From Prevotella sp. (lineage in GTDB: Bacteria; Bacteroidota; Bacteroidia; Bacteroidales; Bacteroidaceae): a DNA stretch of 64,000 bases. Positions 34,863-43,320 of the stretch are shown here, one piece after another. The stretch lies in NCBI GenBank assembly GCA_017619375.1, contig JAFZSL010000007.1, positions 62,001 through 126,000 of the forward strand, read 5' to 3'. Position numbers and translations under genes: made by a program. The number at the start of each line of letters is the position of its first letter. The stretch's first letter is position 1. The notes under the pieces were generated by a model, which was given only the letters and a program-made list of their open reading frames with translations, searched no databases and was not told the DNA's origin.

Positions 34863-36134
34863 ATGATTATGAAAAAATTGATGATTGTTGCATTGATGGC
34901 AGTAGCTGCCTCAACTGCATTTGCAGGTGACTCACCTGCTCTCAAGGCAATCCTGAAAGCCAAAGACTACAATGAAGCCAAGTCGCTCATTAACTCTTCT
35001 CTTGGACAGCTCACAAGCAATGTTGAAAAGGCCAAGGCTTACAACAAACTCTACTCCCTGGCCTACGAAATCGCTGCCAAGGAGCAAGGAAAAATGAATG
35101 AAAACCAAGTCAACAAGCAGATGGGTAAGACGACGGTGATAGATGTCGATTCCGTGGCTTTCTATACTTCTATCTACAATGCAATGGAAGCAGCTGTCGA
35201 ATGTGACAAATATGACCAAATGCCTAATGAAAAGGGAAAAGTGGCTCCTAAGTTCCGCGATGCCATGGCCACTGCGCTTTATAACCATCGTGGCAATTTG
35301 TGGAATGGCGGCATCTATTACCTCAACCACGGGGATGACGCCAATGTCTACAAATTCTTCGGAAAATGTGTGGACACCTATTCCGAGCCCCTCTTCGCTG
35401 CCGAGGTGGCAAAGATGCCAGATCCAAACATTGGACAAATGGCTTATTATGCTGCCCTCTATGCCGCACAACTCAAGGATAATGCCGGATGCATGAAATA
35501 CGCCGACATTGCTTCCAAGGATGAGAAATTCGCTAAGGAGGCTACCAACCTTAAACTGGCCATAATTCAAGAGAGTCTCAAGACCAGGCAAGACTCACTC
35601 AACTATGTCAAGAGCCTCGAGGACCAATTCAAGGCTGATCCCGACAATGATGGCATCTTTGGTTCCTTGGTCAATATGTATAACGGACTGAAGATGATGG
35701 ATCAGATGAACGAACTCTTCGACACGAAATTGAAGTCTGACCCCAACAACTTCATCGTGTGGGCTGTCAAAGGCCAAAACGCCATGATGGATCAAAAACT
35801 TGATGATGCAGTAGAATTTTTCAAGAAGGCACTTGGCACACAACCGGACAATGCTCAAATTCTCACCTACTTCGGTGCCTGCCAGCTCGACAGGGGAGCG
35901 GAAGCTCAAAACAGGGCTTCTCTGAAGACGGGCAGAGTGCCTAAAGAGGCCATGGACCAAATCAGACCGCTTTACGAGGAAGCTCTGGTGGCTTTGGAGA
36001 AAGCCAAGAGTTTGGATCCCGAGCGCAAGAGTGCCAATTGGTCGTATCCTCTCTACAGATGCTTGTATCAACTCTACGGTGCAGAAGATGCCAGAACAAA
36101 GGCTGCTGCAATTGATGCTGGTGTCACTGATTAA
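34863..36134 (+). CDS. Exported TPR-repeat protein (first of a paralogous pair)
   Basis: A 423-residue protein with signal peptide (KKLMIVALMAVAASTAFAGD). Helical TPR-like repeats fill the rest, clearest at NFIVWAVKGQNAMMDQKLDDAVEFFKKAL and the stretch before it. It ends VTD with no membrane segment, so it is probably periplasmic. The following gene encodes a clear paralogue (shared layout around PNxKGKVxxKxRD and NxxGxxYY segments). Two ATGs (34863, 34869) are possible; the second gives the canonical MKK start. Similar TPR genes follow gyrA in other Bacteroidales. Role unknown; scaffolding of envelope complexes is a guess. Confidence 0.75.
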   Translation: MIMKKLMIVALMAVAASTAFAGDSPALKAILKAKDYNEAKSLINSSLGQLTSNVEKAKAYNKLYSLAYEIAAKEQGKMNENQVNKQMGKTTVIDVDSVAFYTSIYNAMEAAVECDKYDQMPNEKGKVAPKFRDAMATALYNHRGNLWNGGIYYLNHGDDANVYKFFGKCVDTYSEPLFAAEVAKMPDPNIGQMAYYAALYAAQLKDNAGCMKYADIASKDEKFAKEATNLKLAIIQESLKTRQDSLNYVKSLEDQFKADPDNDGIFGSLVNMYNGLKMMDQMNELFDTKLKSDPNNFIVWAVKGQNAMMDQKLDDAVEFFKKALGTQPDNAQILTYFGACQLDRGAEAQNRASLKTGRVPKEAMDQIRPLYEEALVALEKAKSLDPERKSANWSYPLYRCLYQLYGAEDARTKAAAIDAGVTD

Positions 36135-36154
36135 ATCTGTCCGACAATGACTTC

Positions 36155-36188
36155 GAGGGTGTGCCATCTTTTTGACACACCCTCTTTT
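36155..36188 (+). terminator. Rho-independent terminator after the first TPR gene
   Basis: Nine-base perfect stem GAGGGTGTG/CACACCCTC around a 12-base loop, followed by TTTTAAATGTTTTT. Confidence 0.85.
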
Positions 36189-36260
36189 AAATGTTTTTAC
36201 AAGCTGCATCTATAGGAATTCCATATCGTCCACATGTAAGCCATATCATTAATCACCGCA

Positions 36261-37466
36261 ATGAAAAGAATCTTTCTGACAATTTGTTTGGTGTGCTTCG
36301 CGATGCTGGTTTTAGCACAGAGGAAAACCATCGACCAGGCACAGACATTCATTAAAAGCGGCAAAAACCTCGACAGGGCAGAGAAACTAATGACTGACCT
36401 GTTGAAAGACTCTGTCAACCGACAGAACAAAAAGGTGTGGACGACACTCATAGATGCTGTCAAGATGCAATATGACCAAGGAAATCAAAAGTTATACCTA
36501 AAGCAAAAATACGATACAGCCGCATTATTCAACAACGCCAACAAGCTGCTTGGCTTCTGTCTTCAATTCGATTCCATCGAGGCGATACCCAACAAAAAGG
36601 GGAAAGTCAACATCAAATATCGAGACAAGCATGCGGAAATGCTAAATGCCGTGAGACCGAATATCTACAATGGTGCCTCCTTCTATTTGAGGAAACAGGA
36701 CTTCAAAAACGCATGGTTGTTTTATGAAGCATATATTGAATGTTCCAACAACCCCATGTTCGCCAATTACAATTATTTGGAGACAGACACATTGATGGGA
36801 AAAGCGGCTTACAGGGCGCTTTATTGTGCATACAGGATGGGAAGCCTTGAAAAAACCTTGAAATATCAAAAATTGGCGGAGAGAGATTCATCGTATATTG
36901 AAAATATTATACAATATGTGGCAGAAAGGCAAATCCAAAACCAAGACACCATCGCTTATGTCAATGCTCTGAAAAGAGGGTTCAGTATTTCACCCAAAAA
37001 CACCTTCTTCTTCCCTCGTTTGGTGGACTATTACAATATGAAGGAAGAAAACGACTCTGCGTGGATTTTCATCGAAAACGCTTTGGCAAACGATAGTGCC
37101 AACGTGTTGGCTGTCTTCGCAAAAAGCTCTGCGTTGCTTAATGCCAGGCAATATGATGAATGCATCAATGTCACCGGTAAACTTATCGCTCTCAACGATT
37201 CCATGCCTGAGGCATACTGTAATATGGGGCTGGCGTATTATAACCAGGCACTCATGCTGGAAGAGAAGCAGATGAAGGAGAAAAAAAGGACAAAAAAGCA
37301 AAAGGCAGTCGTCAATGCGCTCTTCGAGAAAAGTCTGCCATATATGGAAAAATTCAGACAAATGGCACCCGAACAACAAACAAAATGGTTGCCGGCATTA
37401 TATACCATTTATTTCAACCTCAATATGGGAAAGGAGTTCGATGAAATCGAGCAACTCAGAAAATAA
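36261..37466 (+). CDS. Exported TPR-repeat protein (second of a paralogous pair)
   Basis: A 401-residue protein with signal peptide (MKRIFLTICLVCFAMLVLAQ). The rest is helical; TPR-like units are visible around AVFAKSSALLNARQYDECINV and PEAYCNMGLAYYNQALMLEEKQ. A Lys-rich loop (MKEKKRTKKQKA) interrupts the last repeats. The middle (IPNKKGKVNIKYRDKHAEMLNAVRPNIYNGASFYL) aligns with the preceding protein, so the two arose by duplication. A terminator separates them, so expression may differ. No known function. Confidence 0.72.
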   Translation: MKRIFLTICLVCFAMLVLAQRKTIDQAQTFIKSGKNLDRAEKLMTDLLKDSVNRQNKKVWTTLIDAVKMQYDQGNQKLYLKQKYDTAALFNNANKLLGFCLQFDSIEAIPNKKGKVNIKYRDKHAEMLNAVRPNIYNGASFYLRKQDFKNAWLFYEAYIECSNNPMFANYNYLETDTLMGKAAYRALYCAYRMGSLEKTLKYQKLAERDSSYIENIIQYVAERQIQNQDTIAYVNALKRGFSISPKNTFFFPRLVDYYNMKEENDSAWIFIENALANDSANVLAVFAKSSALLNARQYDECINVTGKLIALNDSMPEAYCNMGLAYYNQALMLEEKQMKEKKRTKKQKAVVNALFEKSLPYMEKFRQMAPEQQTKWLPALYTIYFNLNMGKEFDEIEQLRK

Positions 37467-37530
37467 GGGAATGACAAATTCCCCTAATAGCGTACTATTT
37501 ACACTTAAAGCAAAAAAAACATCTTGAATA

Positions 37531-37562
37531 TTTGCTCCTTTCAATAAAATGACGTACCTTCG
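37531..37562 (+). promoter_or_regulatory. Predicted promoter for serC
   Basis: TTTG (37531-37534), 20 bases, TACCTTCG (37555-37562), one mismatch to TAnnTTTG, 56 bases before the serC ATG. Confidence 0.7.
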
Positions 37563-37618
37563 CGCACGATTTCTGATGTATTTGTACGTCAATAGGTATA
37601 ATTTTAAAAATCATTCAG

Positions 37619-38689
37619 ATGAAGAAGTACAATTTCAACGCAGGACCATCTATCCTCCCAAGAGAGGTTATTGAAAACACGGCCCGGCAAATCTTGAATT
37701 TCAATGACAGCGGTCTTTCTCTCGCCGAGATCAGTCATAGAGCGAAGGATTTTCAACCCGTTGTGGATGAGGCGGTTGCTCTCATCAAGGAATTGCTGCA
37801 AGTGCCACAAGGCTATTCTGCCATTTTCCTCGGAGGGGGTGCATCCCTTGAGTTCTGTATGGTACCTTACAATTTCCTCATCAAAAAAGCTGCTTATCTC
37901 AACACCGGAACATGGGCGAAAAAGGCCATGAAAGAAGCCAAACTTTTTGGAGAGGTCGTCGAGGTCGCTTCCTCGGCGGACGCCAACTACACTTTCATTC
38001 CTAAAGGATGGAGCTGCCCGGAGGATGTAGACTATCTCCACATCACCACCAACAACACCATCTATGGAACGGAAATCAGAAAAGACCTTGACCTCGGAGT
38101 CAGGCTCATTGCAGACATGTCGTCGGATGTCTTTAGCAGACCCATTGATGTTGCCAAATACGACTGCATCTATGCGGGTGCACAGAAAAACCTTGCGATG
38201 GCCGGTGTCACGCTCGTCATCGTAAAGGATGATGCCCTTGGAAAGGCGCCAAGGACCATTCCTACCATGCTCGACTACCGCACACATGTTGAAAAAGGTT
38301 CCATGTTCAACACACCTCCAGTAGTTCCTATCTACTGTGCTCTTGAAACACTGAGATGGATCAAGGCCAACGGTGGAGTGGAAGCCATGGACAAACTTGC
38401 CCAGGAAAGAGCCAAAATCGTCTATGACGAGATTGACCGCAACAAACTCTTCAGAGGCACTGTCGTCGAAGAAGCCGACCGTTCGCTCATGAACATCTGC
38501 TTCGTCATGAACGACGAATACAAAGATCTCGAAAAACCCTTCTTGGAGTTCGCCACCGCCAAAGGCATGGTTGGAGTCAAAGGACACCGTTCCGTCGGTG
38601 GATTCAGGGCTAGCTGCTACAACGCACAAACCATCGAGGGGGTCAATGCGCTCGTTGAGTGCATGAAAGAGTTTGAAGCCAAAAACTGA
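37619..38689 (+). CDS. serC: Phosphoserine aminotransferase
   Basis: PLP-dependent conversion of 3-phosphohydroxypyruvate and glutamate to phosphoserine, second step of serine synthesis (also used for pyridoxal phosphate). The 356 residues begin [14 protein letters not shown], a hallmark of the family. The PLP Lys190 lies in [26 protein letters not shown] (72-85) and [20 protein letters not shown]-type sequence near the end bind phosphate and substrate. It is followed after 76 bases by the serA-type gene, so both enzymes of phosphoserine formation are co-encoded. Confidence 0.96.
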   Translation: MKKYNFNAGPSILPREVIENTARQILNFNDSGLSLAEISHRAKDFQPVVDEAVALIKELLQVPQGYSAIFLGGGASLEFCMVPYNFLIKKAAYLNTGTWAKKAMKEAKLFGEVVEVASSADANYTFIPKGWSCPEDVDYLHITTNNTIYGTEIRKDLDLGVRLIADMSSDVFSRPIDVAKYDCIYAGAQKNLAMAGVTLVIVKDDALGKAPRTIPTMLDYRTHVEKGSMFNTPPVVPIYCALETLRWIKANGGVEAMDKLAQERAKIVYDEIDRNKLFRGTVVEEADRSLMNICFVMNDEYKDLEKPFLEFATAKGMVGVKGHRSVGGFRASCYNAQTIEGVNALVECMKEFEAKN

Positions 38690-38765
38690 AAAGGCTTTTT
38701 CTTCTGACACTATATCATAGAGCATTATTCAATTTTTGAAATTACTTCAGAACACAAATATTGTA

Positions 38766-39683
38766 ATGAAAATATTGGTAGCAACAGAAAAACCTTTCGC
38801 TCCAGTCGCCATTGAAGGCATCAGAAAGGAAGTGGAGGGTGCGGGACACCAACTGGTTCTCCTTGAAAAATATACCGAAAAGGAGCAATTGCTCGTAGCG
38901 GTGAAGGATGCCGACGCTTTGATCGTGAGGTCTGACAAGATTACACCAGAAGTGTTTGACGCTGCTGAAAATCTTAAAATCGTGGTCAGGGCTGGAGCTG
39001 GATACGACTCCATCGACACCGAATACGCCAAACAAAAGGGCGTTGTGGTGGAAAACACTCCGGGACAAAACGCAAATGCCGTGGCAGAACTCGTCTTCGG
39101 ACTTCTCGTCTTTGCCGTCAGAAGCTTCTATAATGGAAAAGCTGGTTCGGAATTGATGGGAAAGAAACTTGGCATCCTGGCATTCGGAAACGTGGGACGC
39201 AACGTGGCACGTATCGCCAAGGGATTCGGCATGGACATCTATGCTTACGACGCTTACTGTCCGGCACAAGTAATTGAGCAAGCTGGTGTGCACGCCGTGG
39301 CCAACCAGGATGAACTCTTCAAGACATGCGATGTGGTGAGTTTGCACATTCCCGCAACGCCGGAAACAAAACAAAGCATTAACGCAGCTGTCGTGGGACA
39401 GATGAAAAAAGGAGGAATCCTTGTTAATACTGCCAGGAAAGAAGTCATCAACGAACCTGAACTCATCCAATTGATGAAGGAGCGTTCCGACTTGAAATTC
39501 GTCACTGACATCAAACCTGATGCAGATGAAGAGTTCAAAGCTTTCGAGGGAAGATACTTCAGCACGCCAAAGAAAATGGGTGCGCAGACGGCTGAGGCAA
39601 ACATCAATGCCGGAATAGCTGCTGCAAAGCAAATCAACGCATTCTTCCTGAATGGAGACACCAAGTTCCAAGTCAACAAGTAA
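38766..39683 (+). CDS. serA: D-3-phosphoglycerate dehydrogenase, short form with Lys in place of catalytic His
   Basis: Oxidises 3-phosphoglycerate at the first step of serine synthesis. The 305-residue protein has only the substrate and nucleotide domains, with no ACT domain, so it should lack serine feedback through ACT. Arg224 in NTARKEV is the conserved active-site Arg. The normal TPHxGGxT segment reads STPKKMGAQT, so Lys269 stands in for the catalytic His, and the usual Glu of its relay lies in a divergent DIKPDADEE. The Rossmann loop is AFGNVG (Ala for the first Gly). Related short enzymes with Lys at this place are known, for example in Entamoeba histolytica. ATG 38766 (MKILVATEKP) is the natural start; an upstream in-frame start at 38736 is not conserved-looking. 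Confidence 0.9.
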   Translation: MKILVATEKPFAPVAIEGIRKEVEGAGHQLVLLEKYTEKEQLLVAVKDADALIVRSDKITPEVFDAAENLKIVVRAGAGYDSIDTEYAKQKGVVVENTPGQNANAVAELVFGLLVFAVRSFYNGKAGSELMGKKLGILAFGNVGRNVARIAKGFGMDIYAYDAYCPAQVIEQAGVHAVANQDELFKTCDVVSLHIPATPETKQSINAAVVGQMKKGGILVNTARKEVINEPELIQLMKERSDLKFVTDIKPDADEEFKAFEGRYFSTPKKMGAQTAEANINAGIAAAKQINAFFLNGDTKFQVNK

Positions 39684-39699
39684 TCTTATTTTTTATAGC

Positions 39700-39729
39700 A
39701 GGGCGGGCGTCAGTCCGCCCTCGTTTTTT
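39700..39729 (+). terminator. Rho-independent terminator after serA
   Basis: AGGGCGG/CCGCCCT stem with an eight-base loop followed by eight Ts, 16 bases after the stop. It separates serC-serA from the DUF1015 gene. Confidence 0.88.
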
Positions 39730-39755
39730 TTCCTTCATCTAATCCTATAACCATT

Positions 39756-41003
39756 ATGGCTATCGTAAAACCTTTCAAGGGATTAAGACCGCCTCGCGAA
39801 CTCGTGGAACGTGTGGAGTCAAGACCATACGACGTGCTCAATTCGGAAGAGGCAAGGCAAGAGGCGGGTGACAATGAGATGAGCCTCTATCATATCATCA
39901 AACCTGAAATAGATTTTGAACCGGGTACCAGTGAGTATGATCCCAAGGTCTATCAGCGCGCAGCCGAGAACTTCCAAAAGTTCCAAGACAAAGGATGGCT
40001 TGTACAGGACAAGGATGAGCACTACTACATCTATGCTCAGACCATGAACGGGAAGACGCAGTATGGACTTGTGGTAGCAGCACATACCGACGACTACATG
40101 CAAGGGCGCATCAAAAAACATGAACTCACCAGACGGGACAAGGAAGAAGACCGAATGAAGCACGTCAGGGTAAATGACGCCAACATCGAGCCGGTATTCT
40201 TTGCTTATCCTGACAACGATATCCTTGACAGGGTCATATCGAAATATGCAGAAACAAAACCAGAATACGATTTCATTGCTCCCATCGATGGATTCAGACA
40301 CCAATTCTGGGTCATTTCCGACACCGATGACATAGAAGTCATCACCAGGGAATTCTCCAACATCCCATACCTCTACATCGCCGACGGCCATCATCGCTCG
40401 GCGGCAGCTGCTCTCGTGGGAGCGGAGAAGCAAAGGGAAAACCCAAACCACAGGGGGGATGAAGAGTACAATTACTTCATGGCTGTGTGCTTTCAAGCAT
40501 CACAACTCACCATTCTTGACTACAACAGGGTCGTCACCGACCTCAACGGGCTCACTTCACAGCAGTTCATTGAAAAACTGAAGCAGAACTTCACAGTGGA
40601 GGATATGGGAACTGACATTTTCAAGCCCGGGCAACTGCATGAATTTTCTCTATACCTCGACGGGCATTGGTTCAGGCTAAGGGCAATAAAAGGGTCCTAT
40701 GACGACCAAGACCCCATTGGGGTGTTGGATGTTGACATCTCGTCAAGACTCATATTAGACCAAATCCTGGGAATAAAAGACCTGCGTGGGTCGAAACGCA
40801 TTGACTTCGTGGGAGGATTAAGAGGATTGGGCGAACTCAAACGGCGAGTGGATAATGGAGAGATGAGGGCGGCTTTGGCCCTTTATCCAGTTTCCATGAA
40901 ACAAATCATCGATATCGCCGACAGCGGAAACATCATGCCTCCCAAGGCTACATGGTTTGAACCTAAACTGAGGTCGGGGCTGGTCATTCACAAACTCTCA
41001 TGA
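39756..41003 (+). CDS. DUF1015 family protein
   Basis: A 415-residue cytoplasmic protein of the DUF1015 family. It begins IVKPFKGLRPP, and has YDVLNSEEARQ (25-35), SLYHIIKPEID, and the conserved motif ADGHHRSAAA (209-218), which may be catalytic or metal-binding. The family often lies beside serC and serA in Bacteroidetes, as here, which suggests a role in serine or phosphoserine metabolism; a kinase role has been considered for related folds, but I cannot confirm it from sequence. A terminator stands just before this gene, so it may rely on read-through. Its stop overlaps the start of the YigZ gene by four bases. Confidence 0.87.
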   Translation: MAIVKPFKGLRPPRELVERVESRPYDVLNSEEARQEAGDNEMSLYHIIKPEIDFEPGTSEYDPKVYQRAAENFQKFQDKGWLVQDKDEHYYIYAQTMNGKTQYGLVVAAHTDDYMQGRIKKHELTRRDKEEDRMKHVRVNDANIEPVFFAYPDNDILDRVISKYAETKPEYDFIAPIDGFRHQFWVISDTDDIEVITREFSNIPYLYIADGHHRSAAAALVGAEKQRENPNHRGDEEYNYFMAVCFQASQLTILDYNRVVTDLNGLTSQQFIEKLKQNFTVEDMGTDIFKPGQLHEFSLYLDGHWFRLRAIKGSYDDQDPIGVLDVDISSRLILDQILGIKDLRGSKRIDFVGGLRGLGELKRRVDNGEMRAALALYPVSMKQIIDIADSGNIMPPKATWFEPKLRSGLVIHKLS

Positions 41004-41587
41004 ACGAAGACGACTTTCTTACCATAAGTGACAAGGTGGGCGAGGGATTCTACTCCGAGAAAAGGAGCAAGTTTCTCGCCTTTGCCCACCATGTCATCAC
41101 GGTGGAGGAGGTGAAGCGCATCGTGGAAGGCTATCGAAAGAAATACTACGATGCCAGGCACGTGTGCTACGCATACATGCTGGGAGCTCAAAGAAAGGAT
41201 TTTAGGGCAAATGACGATGGGGAACCCAGCAGCACGGCGGGAAAACCTATTCTGGGACAAATCAACAGCCAGAACCTCACTGATGTTCTTATCGTTGTCG
41301 TCAGGTATTATGGAGGGGTCAACTTGGGAACTGGCGGGCTCATCGTTGCTTACAGGTCGGCGGCGGCGGACGCTATAGCACATTGCAACATCGTTGCACA
41401 ACAGGTGGAGGAGATGGTCACATTTCATTTCGCCTATCCATTGATGAACGATGTCATGAGAATTGTCAAGGAATTGTCGCCAAGAATTGTCGAACAAACT
41501 TATGACAATACGTGCTCCATCACTTTGGCCATCAGAAAATCTCTGGCAGACAACCTGAAGGCGAGGCTGCAAAAACTCTCTTTCTAA
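41000..41587 (+). CDS. YigZ/IMPACT family protein
   Basis: A 195-residue protein of the YigZ/IMPACT family, soluble. The N-terminal UPF0029 domain (about 1-120) shows KRSKFLAFAHHV, ARHVCYAYMLG, NDDGEPSSTAGKPIL and VVRYYGGVNLGTGGLIVAY, all diagnostic. The C-terminal part (about 135-195) is the small DUF1949-like domain. Eukaryotic IMPACT regulates GCN2; the bacterial role is unknown, with suggestions around translation. ATGA overlap with the DUF1015 gene indicates coupled translation. Confidence 0.9.
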   Translation: MNEDDFLTISDKVGEGFYSEKRSKFLAFAHHVITVEEVKRIVEGYRKKYYDARHVCYAYMLGAQRKDFRANDDGEPSSTAGKPILGQINSQNLTDVLIVVVRYYGGVNLGTGGLIVAYRSAAADAIAHCNIVAQQVEEMVTFHFAYPLMNDVMRIVKELSPRIVEQTYDNTCSITLAIRKSLADNLKARLQKLSF

Positions 41588-41679
41588 TATTTTTTTGCGG
41601 CCGATATGTAACGTAGGGGAATGCTCCTCCGTAAAATCGGAATTGATGGAAGACGTCCTTGGTACAAGATTGCCATTGG

Positions 41680-41694
41680 GAACATCGAATGTTC
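41680..41694. repeat. Short inverted repeat (possible operator)
   Basis: GAACAT-CGA-ATGTTC, a perfect six-base dyad with a three-base spacer in the 280-base gap before the dockerin-like gene. It is operator-like but about 110 bases upstream of the predicted promoter, so its meaning is open. Confidence 0.3.
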
Positions 41695-41778
41695 AGCAAA
41701 TAACAAGAGGAAAATCGATTGGATACAAAAAATGTGGCACAAACAAAATGGATAAAAAACATTAAATATTGATTTTTT

Positions 41779-41810
41779 CTTGTACGAATGAATAAATAGT
41801 GTTAACTTTG
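41779..41810 (+). promoter_or_regulatory. Predicted promoter for the dockerin-like gene
   Basis: CTTG (41779-41782), 20 bases, TAACTTTG (41803-41810) followed by CAC. The 5' leader would be about 50 bases. Confidence 0.7.
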
Positions 41811-41868
41811 CACTCAAAACCTGTAGTTTGGTTTTTTCTAATGACTTTTATAGGAGGATTATTATAGA

Positions 41869-42273
41869 ATGACAAGAACTCTTTATTGGCTTTGCATGGT
41901 TCCGCTTTGTTGGATTCCTTCATATGCACAAGCTCAATCTACTACAAACGAAACATCGGAGCAGGGTGTGGAAAAACCTGCGATGGCGGCCACTAATCTA
42001 CCTAACGACGTGAATGACGACAAGGTGGTGGATGTGTGGGATGTGGTTGATATCGTAAAATATGTCAACGGCTCTCCACGTAGTGCCTTCAAAGTGGAAA
42101 AGGCTGACATTGACCAAAACGGTATAGTTGACCTGGAAGATGCAACATTGCTCTCGAAAATCATCGTAGGTGAGGAATTGCCGGCTGGAAACACCAACCC
42201 TCCCGGTGGTGGCTCTGGTGACGATGAACTCAGGGGAGACTCTGTTGTTGACCCTGTTGGCCCGAATAGATAG
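41869..42273 (+). CDS. Small exported dockerin-like (paired EF-hand) protein
   Basis: A 134-residue protein with signal peptide (about 1-22, ending YAQAQ). Two calcium-binding loops typical of a type I dockerin are present: D47-x-N49-D-D51-x-x-x-D55-x-x-D58 and D80-x-D82-x-N84-x-x-x-D88-x-x-D91, each followed by a helix (VVDIVKYVNGS, ATLLSKIIVGEE). A Pro/Gly/Asp linker (105-134) ends the protein. No enzymatic domain is attached, so it is a free-standing dockerin module. Dockerin-like repeats are common at the ends of Bacteroidetes surface proteins; this one may bind a partner elsewhere. It has its own promoter and terminator-like hairpin. Confidence 0.72.
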   Translation: MTRTLYWLCMVPLCWIPSYAQAQSTTNETSEQGVEKPAMAATNLPNDVNDDKVVDVWDVVDIVKYVNGSPRSAFKVEKADIDQNGIVDLEDATLLSKIIVGEELPAGNTNPPGGGSGDDELRGDSVVDPVGPNR

Positions 42274-42295
42274 TCGCCTATTTGAAATAACAACC

Positions 42296-42339
42296 AATCC
42301 CATATCTTCTTAGATGACTAACTATGAAGATATGGGATT
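42296..42339 (+). terminator. Terminator-like hairpin after the dockerin-like gene
   Basis: Fourteen-base perfect stem AATCCCATATCTTC/GAAGATATGGGATT with a 16-base loop. The following T run is short (TTTCC), so termination may be imperfect. Confidence 0.65.
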
Positions 42340-42418
42340 TCCATTTGAAAACACACCAGGCGAAACATACGTTAACATTCTTTCACGCTCTTCTTTTAGT
42401 TCTGTGTTTTTTTTTGCT

Positions 42419-42426
42419 TATCTTTG
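42419..42426 (+). promoter_or_regulatory. Predicted -7 promoter element for the ftsB/divIC operon
   Basis: TATCTTTG followed by CCAAA, 67 bases before the ATG at 42493. The -33 region is T-rich without an exact TTTG at the right distance. Confidence 0.5.
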
Positions 42427-42492
42427 CCAAATAGAAGAAAAAGACAGTATTTGAGTCTTTTAATGATGGTTCTTGATAATTTGGAAATGTAG

Positions 42493-42825
42493 ATGAAATT
42501 AGGAAAGAAATTTTTGTGGGTGATAGGAAAATTCAAGTATGTCATCGTCATTGTCGGCGGCATCTTGATCATCACCGTGCTGGGAGAAAACAGCATGCTT
42601 CAACGTTATCGCCATGCTCGACAGATTGCCGAACTGGAAGAGGAGATAGAAAAGCAGGATATGCGATTCCAGCAAGACTCCATCAGGCTGGAGGAAATGG
42701 AGCGCAATCCAGAGGAAGTGCGAAGGATTGCCAGGGAAAAGTATTTCATGAAAGCAAGCGACGAGGACATCTACGTGCTCAGTGACGAAATCAAAGACAA
42801 AAACGACTATGCGCCAGTTAAGTAA
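42493..42825 (+). CDS. Septum formation initiator (FtsB/DivIC family)
   Basis: Cell-division protein of 110 residues that would form a complex with FtsL and FtsQ/DivIB at the septum. It has a short basic N-terminus, one membrane helix (about 15-30), then a coiled coil (about 38-72, AELEEEIEKQDMRFQQDSIR) and the family motif NPEEVRRIAREKYFMKASDEDIYVL (71-95). The next gene begins inside its last codons. Confidence 0.9.
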   Translation: MKLGKKFLWVIGKFKYVIVIVGGILIITVLGENSMLQRYRHARQIAELEEEIEKQDMRFQQDSIRLEEMERNPEEVRRIAREKYFMKASDEDIYVLSDEIKDKNDYAPVK

Positions 42826-43210
42826 GATTGAATCATACATCTACCTGATTGGGGGAGTGCTCATGACAGCAGGTGCCGGTTGCTGTGCGTTCTTGTGGCA
42901 ACCCAAACTGTTTTCATGGGTCTATTTGATTGGAGCCATTCTTTTCGTAGCCATGCAGGTAAGGCAGCGATACGAAGGTGACAAAATAGTAATTAAAAGA
43001 CTCAGGCGCATCATGATCGCGTCGGGAGTTTTTTTCATTATAGCTGGAGTCTTGCTCGTAGACACCAATTATCGGTTCTTCTCATCAATGGTGTCATACC
43101 AGGACTATATCACATACATTTACAACAAATGGGTCATTTTCCTACTGGCTGGTGCAGTGATGCAACTTTATTCCACCCATAGAATTTCAAATGAATTGCA
43201 AAAAGATTGA
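42809..43210 (+). CDS. Hypothetical four-helix membrane protein
   Basis: A 133-residue membrane protein with four hydrophobic segments (about 12-30, 35-50, 68-85, 107-122). No recognised domain. I start at ATG 42809 (MRQLSKIESYIYL), overlapping the divIC end by 17 bases; a GTG at 42782 would extend it without adding a sensible sequence. Its coupling to divIC suggests a role in division or envelope, but this is only context. Confidence 0.75.
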   Translation: MRQLSKIESYIYLIGGVLMTAGAGCCAFLWQPKLFSWVYLIGAILFVAMQVRQRYEGDKIVIKRLRRIMIASGVFFIIAGVLLVDTNYRFFSSMVSYQDYITYIYNKWVIFLLAGAVMQLYSTHRISNELQKD

Positions 43211-43281
43211 AAAAAACATAAAAAGTGCCCTCGCCAAACAAATATGGGAGGGAAAAGTTTCCATACATCGATATTTGATTG

Positions 43282-43289
43282 TATTTTTG
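43282..43289 (+). promoter_or_regulatory. Predicted -7 promoter element for the DUF4369-pyrC operon
   Basis: TATTTTTG, 31 bases before the ATG at 43321. No clear -33. Confidence 0.45.
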
Positions 43290-43320
43290 TGATTGAAAAT
43301 CAATTTCGCTTTTCCAAAAA

